Source: Achromobacter sp.
Lineage (GTDB): Bacteria; Pseudomonadota; Gammaproteobacteria; Burkholderiales; Burkholderiaceae_B
Direction of reading: 5' to 3'
DNA: 17,740 nt
Assembly (NCBI GenBank): GCA_003454835.1
Contig: DMTA01000128.1
Coordinates: forward strand, 1-17,740
The notes below the pieces were generated by a model, which had not been told where the DNA came from, did not search any database, and worked only from the letters and a program-made list of their open reading frames with translations. Below, one piece after another: positions 6,647-13,472 of the stretch (within the stretch, counting starts at the first letter, position 1; each line of letters starts with the position of its first letter). The translations under genes were made by a program, and so were the position numbers.

Positions 6647-7450
6647 ATGAAGATCCAACTGCTTTCCGACTTGCATCTTGAAACCGATCCCACCTTTGTG
6701 GCACAACCGTTGCCGGGCGCCGACCTGCTCGTGCTGGCCGGCGATATCGGTTCGTACCGCCAGGGTTCACGACTGGAACGGGACGACTTCGGCCTGGGCA
6801 CCTATTCGCCGCGCCACGGCTGGCCGACGCCTGTCCTCTACGTGCCGGGCAATCACGAATACGACAACGTGGATTTCGACGAGACGCATGCGCGCCTGCA
6901 AGACCTGTGCCACGCGCTGGACATCCAGTGGCTGGAACGCGAGACCACCGTCATCGGCGGCGTGCGCTTCATAGGCACGACCCTGTGGACGGACTTCGAC
7001 GCGCTGGCCGCGCCGGACGACACGCTGGGTGAAGCGTTGAAAAAGCGAGCAAAGGCTTTCCGGGCGGCGGACTTCTATCTGGAAAAAGCCGAGATGCGCC
7101 GGCATGGCGCGCCCTTCATGGCTGAACAGATGCGCGAGCAGGGCTTGGCCTGTCAGGCGTGGCTGGACGCCGCCCTGCGTGTGCCCTTCGACGGCACGAC
7201 GGTGGCGGTCACGCACTTTGCGCCTACGTTGGCTAGCGCCGATCCGCGCTATGGCGTCACGCCCGGCACGGCGGGGTTTTGCAACGCGCTGGATGGATTG
7301 CTGCCGCTGGCCGACGTGTGGATTCACGGGCATCTGCATTGCGCGCAGGATTACGTGAAGGATGGCTGCCGGGTGATCGCGAATCCGCTGGGGTATGCGA
7401 AGAAGGGGGAGCAGGCCGATTTTGACCCCGGAAAATTGTGGGAGTTGTGA
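6647..7450 (+). CDS. Calcineurin-like metallophosphoesterase
   Basis: A 267-residue cytoplasmic protein with every metal-binding block of the family in order: DLH (Asp8, His10), GD (Asp33), GNHE (Asn69, His70), VTH (His190) and GHLH (228-231). These ligands bind two divalent metals and cleave phosphoesters. The substrate cannot be read from the sequence. Members this size include phosphodiesterases and uncharacterised YkuE/Icc-like proteins, and none is clearly closer. ATG 6647 is the natural start because the DLH motif sits at residue 8; the in-frame extension upstream covers the divergent LprI-like gene and has no support. The ribosome binding site is weak (AAGATAG). It converges on the second immunity-like gene with only 30 bases between stops and no clear terminator. 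Confidence 0.88.
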   Translation: MKIQLLSDLHLETDPTFVAQPLPGADLLVLAGDIGSYRQGSRLERDDFGLGTYSPRHGWPTPVLYVPGNHEYDNVDFDETHARLQDLCHALDIQWLERETTVIGGVRFIGTTLWTDFDALAAPDDTLGEALKKRAKAFRAADFYLEKAEMRRHGAPFMAEQMREQGLACQAWLDAALRVPFDGTTVAVTHFAPTLASADPRYGVTPGTAGFCNALDGLLPLADVWIHGHLHCAQDYVKDGCRVIANPLGYAKKGEQADFDPGKLWEL

Positions 7451-7480
7451 ACATCGTCCCCGGGACCCCGGCGGTGTCGA

Positions 7481-7870
7481 TCAATGACCCTTCGGCGTGG
7501 TGAATCGTGCAAAAAAGCCGTATCGAATTTCTGTTCGTTGCACTTTCGCATCCGGCCCCACGTACACATCCACTCGGCTGAACGGTCCGTTTATTTCTAC
7601 ATCGTCCCACTTCTCCCTAACGACGCTGATTCCGGTCCAGTGGTCGGGCTTCTGGCGCCAATCTGCGAAATAACCGTTCGATTCGCCAGGATCAAGAGCG
7701 CCCCGTGAAAGGTACAAGTCGGTGTCGTAGATATATCCGATTGGCTCCTTTGCGGCAGCTGAATAATGAATTGCCACGACCGGCCGGCAGAAATACAAGA
7801 ACAGGACGGTGGCGCACAACGCATAAAAGATTGCCCTGCAGCCCGGCCTCAATGATGATCTGGCTTTCAT
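7481..7870 (-). CDS. Probable immunity protein 2 (membrane-anchored, paralogue of the next gene)
   Basis: A 129-residue protein with one N-terminal membrane helix (about 12-28) after a basic start (MKARSSLRPGCR), predicting a periplasmic body. Shared blocks with its neighbour are CRPVVAIHYS just after the helix, LDPGES, and the C-terminal PFSRVDVYVGPDAKVQRTE followed by GFFARFT. The Cys after the helix lacks a lipobox, so lipidation is unlikely. Its ATG directly abuts the TGA of the paralogue (TGA-ATG), so it is the third cistron behind the toxin. GC content is visibly lower than the surroundings (30 of 60 bases at 7561-7620). I do not recognise a named family; immunity function is inferred from position, size and duplication. 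Confidence 0.75.
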   Translation of the reverse strand: MKARSSLRPGCRAIFYALCATVLFLYFCRPVVAIHYSAAAKEPIGYIYDTDLYLSRGALDPGESNGYFADWRQKPDHWTGISVVREKWDDVEINGPFSRVDVYVGPDAKVQRTEIRYGFFARFTTPKGH

Positions 7871-8302
7871 TCATCGCATCCTATCGCGGCCGTTGGGTTC
7901 GTGTGCAGCGGGCTCGCAAGGCTGGCTTGGCTGCGTGAACCGCGCGAGAAAACCATGCCGGGTCTCCGTTCGCTGAATCGTTGCTCCGGGGCCGACGCAG
8001 ACATCGATCCGGCTGAACGGCTGGCTAATCTCCAAAGCGTCTGCACTGTCGAACGGAAACGAGAGCAGGTAATGCATATCAGCCCGAGGAAACATCGGAG
8101 TAGGCACCACTACCGTCTCCCCCGGGGCGAGCCCGCGCTTTATGGTCGAGTAGTCCACCATGAAGAAGAATCCGATCGAATCCGAAGCTTCTTGTGAATA
8201 GTGCAGCGCCACAACCGGCCTGCAATGAAACAGGAACAAGATCCACAAAAGCGGGGCCGCCACCAACGCAGTTGCAATTCGCTTGATCAAGCGCCTGCTC
8301 AT
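7871..8302 (-). CDS. Probable immunity protein 1 (membrane-anchored)
   Basis: A 143-residue protein. The basic N-terminus MSRRLIKR leads into a membrane helix (about 9-26), then CRPVVALHYS, a variable middle, and the conserved end PFSRIDVCVGPGATIQRTE plus GFLARFT shared with the downstream paralogue. An 18-residue hydrophilic tail (ending GRDRMR) is not shared. The start at ATG 8302 overlaps the toxin TGA (ATGA at 8299-8302), a coupling typical of effector-immunity pairs. The frame is open for 20 codons further, inside the toxin gene, and that extension is rejected. The predicted topology, short inside and body in periplasm, suggests it binds the toxin in the periplasm. Family unknown to me. 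Confidence 0.78.
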   Translation of the reverse strand: MSRRLIKRIATALVAAPLLWILFLFHCRPVVALHYSQEASDSIGFFFMVDYSTIKRGLAPGETVVVPTPMFPRADMHYLLSFPFDSADALEISQPFSRIDVCVGPGATIQRTETRHGFLARFTQPSQPCEPAAHEPNGRDRMR

Positions 8303-9360
8303 GTCGGACCACTCCCGACGCACTTGTGCAGCCTTTTTGCGTTGTCCCGCCATGTGCCCCACGGAACGGGCACGGCACTAATTTTTTCTAGCAACGTGGC
8401 TACGGTCAGCGCGTGAGGTTCAACCTCATCACAAAGCTCTATTCCCAGCATGATTGAAATGTGGTCCGGCCGGTCGTCCGCGCTCGCGGGCCACGGGCCG
8501 TTCTCGGGATGATTCTGCTGTGTCAGCTTCGTCCAGCCATCGAACATGGCCTGTGCCAGGCCCGCACCATTTATCAGTTCGGCAGTGCTAAAGCCAAGTG
8601 CTACGCCAACATAGCCATAGTGGATGTTCGACCAGATGTCCAAGTAATAGTCGTGGTCGCCGTACTTCTGCCAACCCTTATTCAGATTTTGGCCGAGCAT
8701 GCGCTTCAAGATCGGCTTGTGGTCCCAGGGTCGGTCCGGACCGACCCTCTCCGCCCACACGCCGTATGCAGCCGCCTTTCGTCCTGCTGCTGCGCCGTCA
8801 AAGTCTGGCGGCTCGCCCAGCCGTAAGTACCACGGCCGCCTCTGCCATTCGGCACGGGGCGCTTGGGGATTCGCACTGTTCGCGCGGAGAATCTTCCTTC
8901 CTTCAATGGAAAAAGGGTTGGTCTTCATTTCCTGAACAATGAACTCAGCCAGCGGGACTGCTGTGTCCGCATGATTGCAGGTGCTATTCCGCAGGCTATT
9001 AGGATGAAACTCAGCAGGTGCGGTGCCGCCCCTCGAACGGCTAAGTTCCGAGGGACTTGAATCGCTGAACGCGCGAGTCGCCCCGCCAGGGTCTGGATCC
9101 ACCAGCGCAAACCCTTGGCTCGCAATCAGCGCAGCGCCGCAGGCGGTCTTCATTCCCTCGATGGCGACCAGGCTGTCGCCGACGGCGAAGCTGGGCACGC
9201 CCTCGATAATCGGGAACACCCCTTTGCATTTTGGGCAGTTCACCTTGTGGCCAAGGCCCGCTGCCGCTCGGCCGTCGATGTCGTAGGACGAAAACCCCTC
9301 CAACACCGTTCCGCCATGGGTTGTCTTGTCACCAACACGAATGATCGGGCGCGCTGTCAT
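8299..9360 (-). CDS. PAAR-domain T6SS effector with toxin-44-like C-terminal domain
   Basis: A 353-residue putative type VI secretion effector. Residues 1-90 form a PAAR-type tip domain (MTARPIIRVGDKTTHGGTVL, a CPKCKG metal motif at 42-47, GDSLVAIEGMKTACGA). PAAR domains cap the VgrG spike and carry toxins into target cells. A linker of about 40 residues follows. Residues about 133-318 match the polymorphic toxin type 44 (Ntox44) pattern as I remember it: PLAEFIVQEMKTN, PWDHKP (211-216), DIWSNIHYGYVGVALGF (241-257), NGAGLAQ, DHISIMLGIEL. I cannot state its reaction. ATG 9360 is preferred because GGAG lies 5 bases upstream; an adjacent ATG at 9363 and a TTG at 9375 are poorer. No vgrG or T6SS structural gene is in the window, so this is an orphan island using a spike encoded elsewhere. 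Confidence 0.88.
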   Translation of the reverse strand: MTARPIIRVGDKTTHGGTVLEGFSSYDIDGRAAAGLGHKVNCPKCKGVFPIIEGVPSFAVGDSLVAIEGMKTACGAALIASQGFALVDPDPGGATRAFSDSSPSELSRSRGGTAPAEFHPNSLRNSTCNHADTAVPLAEFIVQEMKTNPFSIEGRKILRANSANPQAPRAEWQRRPWYLRLGEPPDFDGAAAGRKAAAYGVWAERVGPDRPWDHKPILKRMLGQNLNKGWQKYGDHDYYLDIWSNIHYGYVGVALGFSTAELINGAGLAQAMFDGWTKLTQQNHPENGPWPASADDRPDHISIMLGIELCDEVEPHALTVATLLEKISAVPVPWGTWRDNAKRLHKCVGSGPT

Positions 9361-9368
9361 CATTGCTC

Positions 9369-9449
9369 CAGGCAATTACTGATGCGCGAAAGTCTGAGCG
9401 TCGTAGAAATCGACTTGAATCAGATAAACGCGAAAATTGCCTGACTCAC
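9369..9449 (-). promoter_or_regulatory. Effector leader: 9-codon ORF and SD-masking inverted repeat
   Basis: On the minus strand GGGAG lies 4 bases before a GTG at 9449, opening a 9-residue ORF (MSQAIFAFI, stop 9422-9420). Its codons 3-5 contain CAGGCAATT (9443-9435). The exact complement AATTGCCTG (9377-9369) overlaps the effector ribosome binding site CCTGGAG. Pairing of the two 9-base arms across 57 bases would hide that site, and a ribosome on the short ORF could open it. The repeat is a fact; the control is inference. Confidence 0.3.
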
Positions 9450-9540
9450 TTTTCTCCCGTGATGCGACGCACGACTTGCCCCCCCGCTTGAAACATGCGT
9501 GCCAGCGGCTGCATTACAGAACTTGCCCCTCGGAAATGAA

Positions 9541-9571
9541 AAAAGCCCACCGCTTTCGCAAGTGAGCTTTT
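9541..9571 (-). terminator. Rho-independent terminator of tas
   Basis: Read on the minus strand, AAAAGCTCAC (9571-9562) pairs with GTGGGCTTTT (9550-9541), with one U-G pair. An inner GC-GAAA-GC tetraloop stem extends it. A run of six T follows on that strand. It lies 75 bases beyond the tas stop and shields the effector island from read-through. Confidence 0.85.
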
Positions 9572-9645
9572 CGGTTGTAGACCTCGAAGGAGATCAACCG
9601 CCTTCCATCAGGGCATGAACGGCTTCCCGTCCTGCCCTGCGCGCA
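9541..9645 (-). ncRNA. Structured 3' UTR of tas, candidate 3'-derived small RNA
   Basis: Three successive stem-loops fill the 105 bases after tas. Stem 1 is CAGGGCA/TGCCCTG (9609-9615, 9633-9639) with an inner ACGG/CCGT stem. Stem 2 is CGGTTG/CAACCG (9572-9577, 9595-9600). Stem 3 is the terminator with its T6 tail. A U-rich terminator after stacked hairpins is typical of Hfq-bound RNAs cut from mRNA 3' ends. No promoter of its own was seen. Confidence 0.3.
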
Positions 9646-10695
9646 TCAAGGCGCCGGATTCGGATGACGCACGTGGATCTGATTGATCGCGTCCAGCACC
9701 TCAGCCGACAACGTCACATCAACACTGTCAATGTTTTCCTTCAACTGCGCCAGCGACGTCGCGCCGATCAGGTTGCTGGTGACGAACGGGCGTTGATTCA
9801 CCCACGCCAGCGCAAGATGCGTCGGCGAGATGCCATGCTTGCGCGCCAGTTCCACATATTCGCGCGTGGCGGCTTCGGCCTGGGGGTTGCTGTAGCGGGT
9901 GAAGCGGGTGTACACGGTCAGGCGCGCGCCGGCCGGCTTGGCGCCGTCCAGGTACTTGCCGCACAGCATGCCCATCGCCAGCGGCGAATACGCCAGCAAG
10001 CCCACGCCTTCGTGGTGCGTGAATTCCGACAGGCCGATCTCGTACACGCGGTTCAACAGGCTATAGGCGTTCTGGATCGACGCGATGCGCGGCAGGTCGG
10101 CGTTCTGCGCGTGGCGCAGGAATTGGCTGACGCCCCACGGGGTTTCGTTGGACACGCCCACGTGGCGCACCTTGCCCGCGCGCACGAAGTCCTGCAGCAC
10201 CGACAGGGTTTCTTCGATCGGCACGGTGTGCTCGTCTTCGACCCACGGGTAATTGAGCTGGCCGAACGTCGCGGTGGTGCGGTCGGGCCAATGCAGCTGA
10301 TACAGGTCCACGTAATCCGTCTGCAGGCGCTTCAGGCTGGCGTCCAGGGCCGCGGTCAGATTCTTGCGGTCCAGGAAGGTCTTGCCGTCGCGGATGTGGC
10401 CGGGGCGCTTGGCATCGCGCACGGGGCCGGCCACCTTGCTGGCCAGCACGATGTCCTGGCGGCGGCCGGTCTTGGCCAGCCACGTGCCGATGTAGGTTTC
10501 GGTCAGCCCCTGGGTTTCGGGCTTGGGCGGCACGGGATACATCTCGGCCACGTCGACCAGGTTGACGCCGCGCTCCAGCGCGTAGTCCAGCTGCTGATGC
10601 GCGTCGGCTTCGGTGTTCTGCTCGCCCCAGGTCATGGTGCCCAGCCCGATCAGGCTGACATCCAGGTCGGTACGGCCGAGTTTGCGGTATTTCAA
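9646..10695 (-). CDS. tas: NADP-dependent aldo/keto reductase Tas
   Basis: A 349-residue cytoplasmic oxidoreductase that aligns end to end with E. coli Tas (346 residues), including GLGTMTWGEQNTEADAH, DVAEMYPVPPKPETQGLTET and the C-terminal ATSLAQLKENIDS. The catalytic tetrad is present: Asp48, Tyr53, Lys87 and His135. E. coli Tas complements a tyrosine/starvation phenotype, but the natural substrate is not settled. I choose the TTG start at 10695, giving MKYRKLGRTDL. ACGGAG lies 6 bases before it and it coincides with the E. coli start. The GTG at 10734 would add 13 unrelated residues and has no good ribosome binding site. It lies 112 bases after the receptor stop on the same strand and ends in a structured UTR with terminator. 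Confidence 0.92.
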   Translation of the reverse strand: MKYRKLGRTDLDVSLIGLGTMTWGEQNTEADAHQQLDYALERGVNLVDVAEMYPVPPKPETQGLTETYIGTWLAKTGRRQDIVLASKVAGPVRDAKRPGHIRDGKTFLDRKNLTAALDASLKRLQTDYVDLYQLHWPDRTTATFGQLNYPWVEDEHTVPIEETLSVLQDFVRAGKVRHVGVSNETPWGVSQFLRHAQNADLPRIASIQNAYSLLNRVYEIGLSEFTHHEGVGLLAYSPLAMGMLCGKYLDGAKPAGARLTVYTRFTRYSNPQAEAATREYVELARKHGISPTHLALAWVNQRPFVTSNLIGATSLAQLKENIDSVDVTLSAEVLDAINQIHVRHPNPAP

Positions 10696-10763
10696 GTTCT
10701 GCTCCGTGCGGGTCTTGGGGTTAAGAAGCGACACCTTACTCCAAGATGTTGGCGTTTCGCTGA

Positions 10764-10805
10764 CAGGATCAGCCTGGGGCCGGCCGATCCTGCGGGCGCG
10801 CCCGC
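10764..10805 (-). terminator. GC-rich palindrome and stem-loop after the receptor gene
   Basis: Immediately after the receptor stop lies a perfect 14-base palindrome GCGGGCGCGCCCGC (10792-10805). CAGGATC (10764-10770) with GATCCTG (10786-10792) forms a 7-base-pair stem with a 15-base loop. No T run follows on the minus strand, so a classical terminator is not shown. The structures may stabilise the receptor mRNA end or attenuate read-through into tas. Confidence 0.35.
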
Positions 10806-10807
10806 CC

Positions 10808-13300
10808 TTAGAACGTTCCCCGCAACGTCAGCATCGCATTGCGCGGCGTGCCGTAAACGTTGTTGCCGTTCAACGTGCCCACCTGCTGGTAGTAGACGCG
10901 GTCGGTCAGGTTGTTGACGTTGAGCGTCATGTTCCACTGCGGTGTGAGCTGGTAGCGCACCATGGCGTTCAGGATGGCGTAGCCGCCCTGGTTGAAATCG
11001 AACGGCGCGAAGGCACCGCTCGCATCGCGCGCCGTGCCGGACACGTAGCTTGCGCTTTGGATGAGCATGCTGCCCCCCACCGTCCACTTGGTCCAGTCGC
11101 CTGGCAGTCGATACGCGGTCGCCAGTTTGAACAGGTGCTTGGGCGTCACGCTGCTGTAGACGCTGTCAGTGCTCTTGTCCTTGGTGGTGTTGAACGTATA
11201 GCCGGCGGTCATCTGCCAGCCCGTGGCGAGCTCCCCGCTGAATTCGACATCGACACCCCGGCTCACCACCTTGCCCTGCGCCGTGTAGCAGCAGGCCCCG
11301 TCATAAGCGCTGCTGCTGCTGTCGTAACGAGGATCGAGGACCGCGGTGCCCGTACGTTCGACGTTGAACAGGCTTAGCGTGGCGTTGGCGGCGCCGTCCA
11401 ACAGCTCGCCCTTGATGCCGGCCTCGAAGCTCTTGCCCTTGATGGGGGGCAGCGAGCTGCCCGGCGGCGGGCCTTGCATGACCAGCGGCTGGGGCTTGTA
11501 GATGGCCGAATAGCTGCCGTAGACCGACCACTGGTTGTTCAGGTCGTAGATCAGGCCGCCGTATGGGGTGATCTCGGTGGATTCCTTGAACTGGGCATCC
11601 TGGAACACCTGCCAGTCGGCCGCGCCGCGCTTGGTGCGGATGAGCTGCGAGAACTCGTAGCGGCTGACGCGGGCGCCGGCCACGACGCTCAGGCGGTCGG
11701 TGGGATGCAGGCGCAGCAGGGCGTACCCGCCGACCTGTTCCTGGCCCCACGGGCCGTAATGCGCGCTGTAGTTGTAGTCCGCGTCCGTCCTGCCGGGATT
11801 CCACGCGCCCGGGTTGAACGGATCGACGGGATCCTTGTAATTGATCGCGAGGTTTGAGTTGACCCAGTCGCTGCGCACGCGCTGCCAGTCCGCGCCCACC
11901 ACGAATTCGTGCGTCTGGCCCAGCAAATCGAAGGCGCCGCTGAGGTTGGCGTCCACCATGTCCTGCTTGTTTTCGGAGTTCGCGCGGCCGGCGCCCCACG
12001 TCAGTCCCTTGTACGTGATGGGGTCCACGGAACCGGACGTGTAATTCCAGATGCGATCGGTCTTCTGGTCGGTATGCGTCGCGTTGAGCTTGGCGATCCA
12101 GCCATTGCGGAACCGATGCTCCAGCTGCCCAAACACTTCCCAGCGATCGGTGTCGTCGTACGCCCAGGGTTGCGAGAGGTTCGCGCTGCGCGACAGGCCC
12201 AGATCGGCGCCGTTGCTGTAGCGCGGCAGTGTAGGCGGCGCACCGTCATTGTTGATCTGGCTGTAGTTGCCGCCCACGGTCAGCAGCGTATCGGGACCGA
12301 GGTCGGCTTCCAGCACGCCATACAACGCGGGCCGCTCGGTGCTGCGGTGATCGATGTAGGAGCCGCTCTTCTGATAGCTGAACACGCCGCGGGCGCGCAC
12401 TTTGCCGTTTTCGGTAAGCCGGCCGCTGGCGTCGATCTCGCTGCGGTAATCGTCCCAACTCCCGGCGCCCAGCGTCACCTTGAGCTGATCCTGCGCCAGC
12501 GGCTTCTTGCGCACCAGATTGATGATGCCGCCGGGATCGCCCACGCCGCCCAACAGGCCCGAGGCGCCGCGCATCACTTCCACGCGGTCGTAGAAGGCCA
12601 TCTGCTGCTGCGGATCGTAGTTATAAGAACCCAGCGCCAGCGGCGCGCCGCCGTCGAGCTGCATGCTGGTGATGGCGAAACCACGCGAAAAGAAGTCCAC
12701 GCCGTTGTACGTGATGCCGGGAACGGCGAGCAAGGCCTGGCGCACATCGGTGATGTTCTGGTCTTCCATCTGCTGCCGGGTCACGACCGAGACGGATTGC
12801 GGAATCTCGCGAAAACTCTGCTCGGTCTTGGACGCGATGCTGGTGATGCGCGTTGTATAGGATCCGGTGTTCTCCGTCATGCTGCGGCGTTCAGCCATGC
12901 CGATGACGGTGACGGCGTCCAGCACATCGGCGGCGCCTGCCGTCAGCAGGTAGCGATCGCCCTCACGCCGATACTGCAAGCCGCTGCCCTTGAGCAGCGC
13001 AGCCAGCGCCTGGTCGGCGGTGAAGCTGCCGCGCAGCGCCGGCGCGGCCTTGCCGGCCACGATGTCCGGTGCGAACAGGATCTGCAGCCGCGTTTGCTCG
13101 GCCAACTGGAGCAGTGCTTCGGACAGGGGTAGCGGAGCGATGTCGACCTGCACCGTGGCGGACTGGGCGTAAACGGACGAAGCACCGAGGCCGCTGGCCA
13201 GCGCAAGCGCCACCGACAGCGCCAGGCTGCCCATGGTCAGTCTGGCCGGCAAGGGACGCCTGCGCGGCGCACGAAAGGTGATACGGGAATGTGGATTCAA
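10808..13300 (-). CDS. TonB-dependent siderophore receptor with STN signalling domain
   Basis: An 830-residue outer-membrane transducer of the FpvA/FecA type. The signal peptide is cut near Ala45 (SSVYAQ). Residues about 46-121 are the STN domain, which contacts the FecR-type regulator in the periplasm (PLSEALLQLAEQT to REGDRYLL). The likely TonB box is DAVTVIG (128-134). The plug shows REIPQSVSVVTRQQMEDQ and DRVEVMRGASGLLGGVGDPG, and the 22-strand barrel ends in the usual aromatic residue (LTLRGTF). The ligand is probably a ferric siderophore of unknown kind. The start is a TTG at 13300 with a weak GAG seven bases before it; the next candidate is ATG at codon 23, which would leave a signal peptide without a basic N-region. 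The regulators lie 172 bases upstream on the same strand. Confidence 0.93.
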   Translation of the reverse strand: MNPHSRITFRAPRRRPLPARLTMGSLALSVALALASGLGASSVYAQSATVQVDIAPLPLSEALLQLAEQTRLQILFAPDIVAGKAAPALRGSFTADQALAALLKGSGLQYRREGDRYLLTAGAADVLDAVTVIGMAERRSMTENTGSYTTRITSIASKTEQSFREIPQSVSVVTRQQMEDQNITDVRQALLAVPGITYNGVDFFSRGFAITSMQLDGGAPLALGSYNYDPQQQMAFYDRVEVMRGASGLLGGVGDPGGIINLVRKKPLAQDQLKVTLGAGSWDDYRSEIDASGRLTENGKVRARGVFSYQKSGSYIDHRSTERPALYGVLEADLGPDTLLTVGGNYSQINNDGAPPTLPRYSNGADLGLSRSANLSQPWAYDDTDRWEVFGQLEHRFRNGWIAKLNATHTDQKTDRIWNYTSGSVDPITYKGLTWGAGRANSENKQDMVDANLSGAFDLLGQTHEFVVGADWQRVRSDWVNSNLAINYKDPVDPFNPGAWNPGRTDADYNYSAHYGPWGQEQVGGYALLRLHPTDRLSVVAGARVSRYEFSQLIRTKRGAADWQVFQDAQFKESTEITPYGGLIYDLNNQWSVYGSYSAIYKPQPLVMQGPPPGSSLPPIKGKSFEAGIKGELLDGAANATLSLFNVERTGTAVLDPRYDSSSSAYDGACCYTAQGKVVSRGVDVEFSGELATGWQMTAGYTFNTTKDKSTDSVYSSVTPKHLFKLATAYRLPGDWTKWTVGGSMLIQSASYVSGTARDASGAFAPFDFNQGGYAILNAMVRYQLTPQWNMTLNVNNLTDRVYYQQVGTLNGNNVYGTPRNAMLTLRGTF

Positions 13301-13325
13301 GACGGGACTCGTTCGATGATTGCAG

Positions 13326-13465
13326 CGGGCGCTTTGCGCCCGATCCCTTGGCCAAGGATCGTGACGGGCCGGCCGGGTGCAAATCGGCGGCCTGCCATGT
13401 ACTACGAATCAGCGAGCAAAAGTCCTGAATGTTTTCCGCCGCACAGTTGTTTCTGTTTGAAACAG
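13326..13465 (-). promoter_or_regulatory. Gap between fecR-like and receptor genes: candidate ECF promoter and palindromes
   Basis: The 172-base gap should hold the FecI-driven receptor promoter. A GGAAAA at 13437-13432 (minus strand) resembles the FecI-type -35 GGAAAT, with CGT at 13406-13404 near the expected -10 zone. Three symmetric sequences are visible: CTGTTTGAAACAG (13453-13465), CCTTGGCCAAGG (13346-13357), and a 7-base-pair CGGGCGC/GCGCCCG hairpin (13326-13342) that would sit in the mRNA leader. Promoter placement is tentative. Confidence 0.35.
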
Positions 13466-13472
13466 CGATGTA

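Noticed and set aside
7460..7471. CCGGG-AC-CCCGG as terminator between metallophosphoesterase and the immunity gene
   Set aside because: The loop would be only two bases and there is no T run on either strand.
9361..9375. TTG or first ATG as effector start
   Set aside because: GGAG would lie too close to ATG 9363 and inside the TTG-started frame; spacing is normal only for ATG 9360.
9664..10917. 417-residue plus-strand open frame opposite tas
   Set aside because: His/Gln/Arg/Ala-rich shadow of the well-matched tas frame; no start signal and no recognisable motif.
11909..13132. 407-residue plus-strand open frame opposite the receptor
   Set aside because: Shadow of the receptor reading frame with low-complexity composition; the receptor signal peptide, STN, plug and barrel occupy the other strand.
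13448..13465. TGTTTC/GAAACA inverted repeat as a terminator after the fecR-like gene
   Set aside because: No T run follows on the minus strand; it is listed instead as possible promoter-region symmetry.
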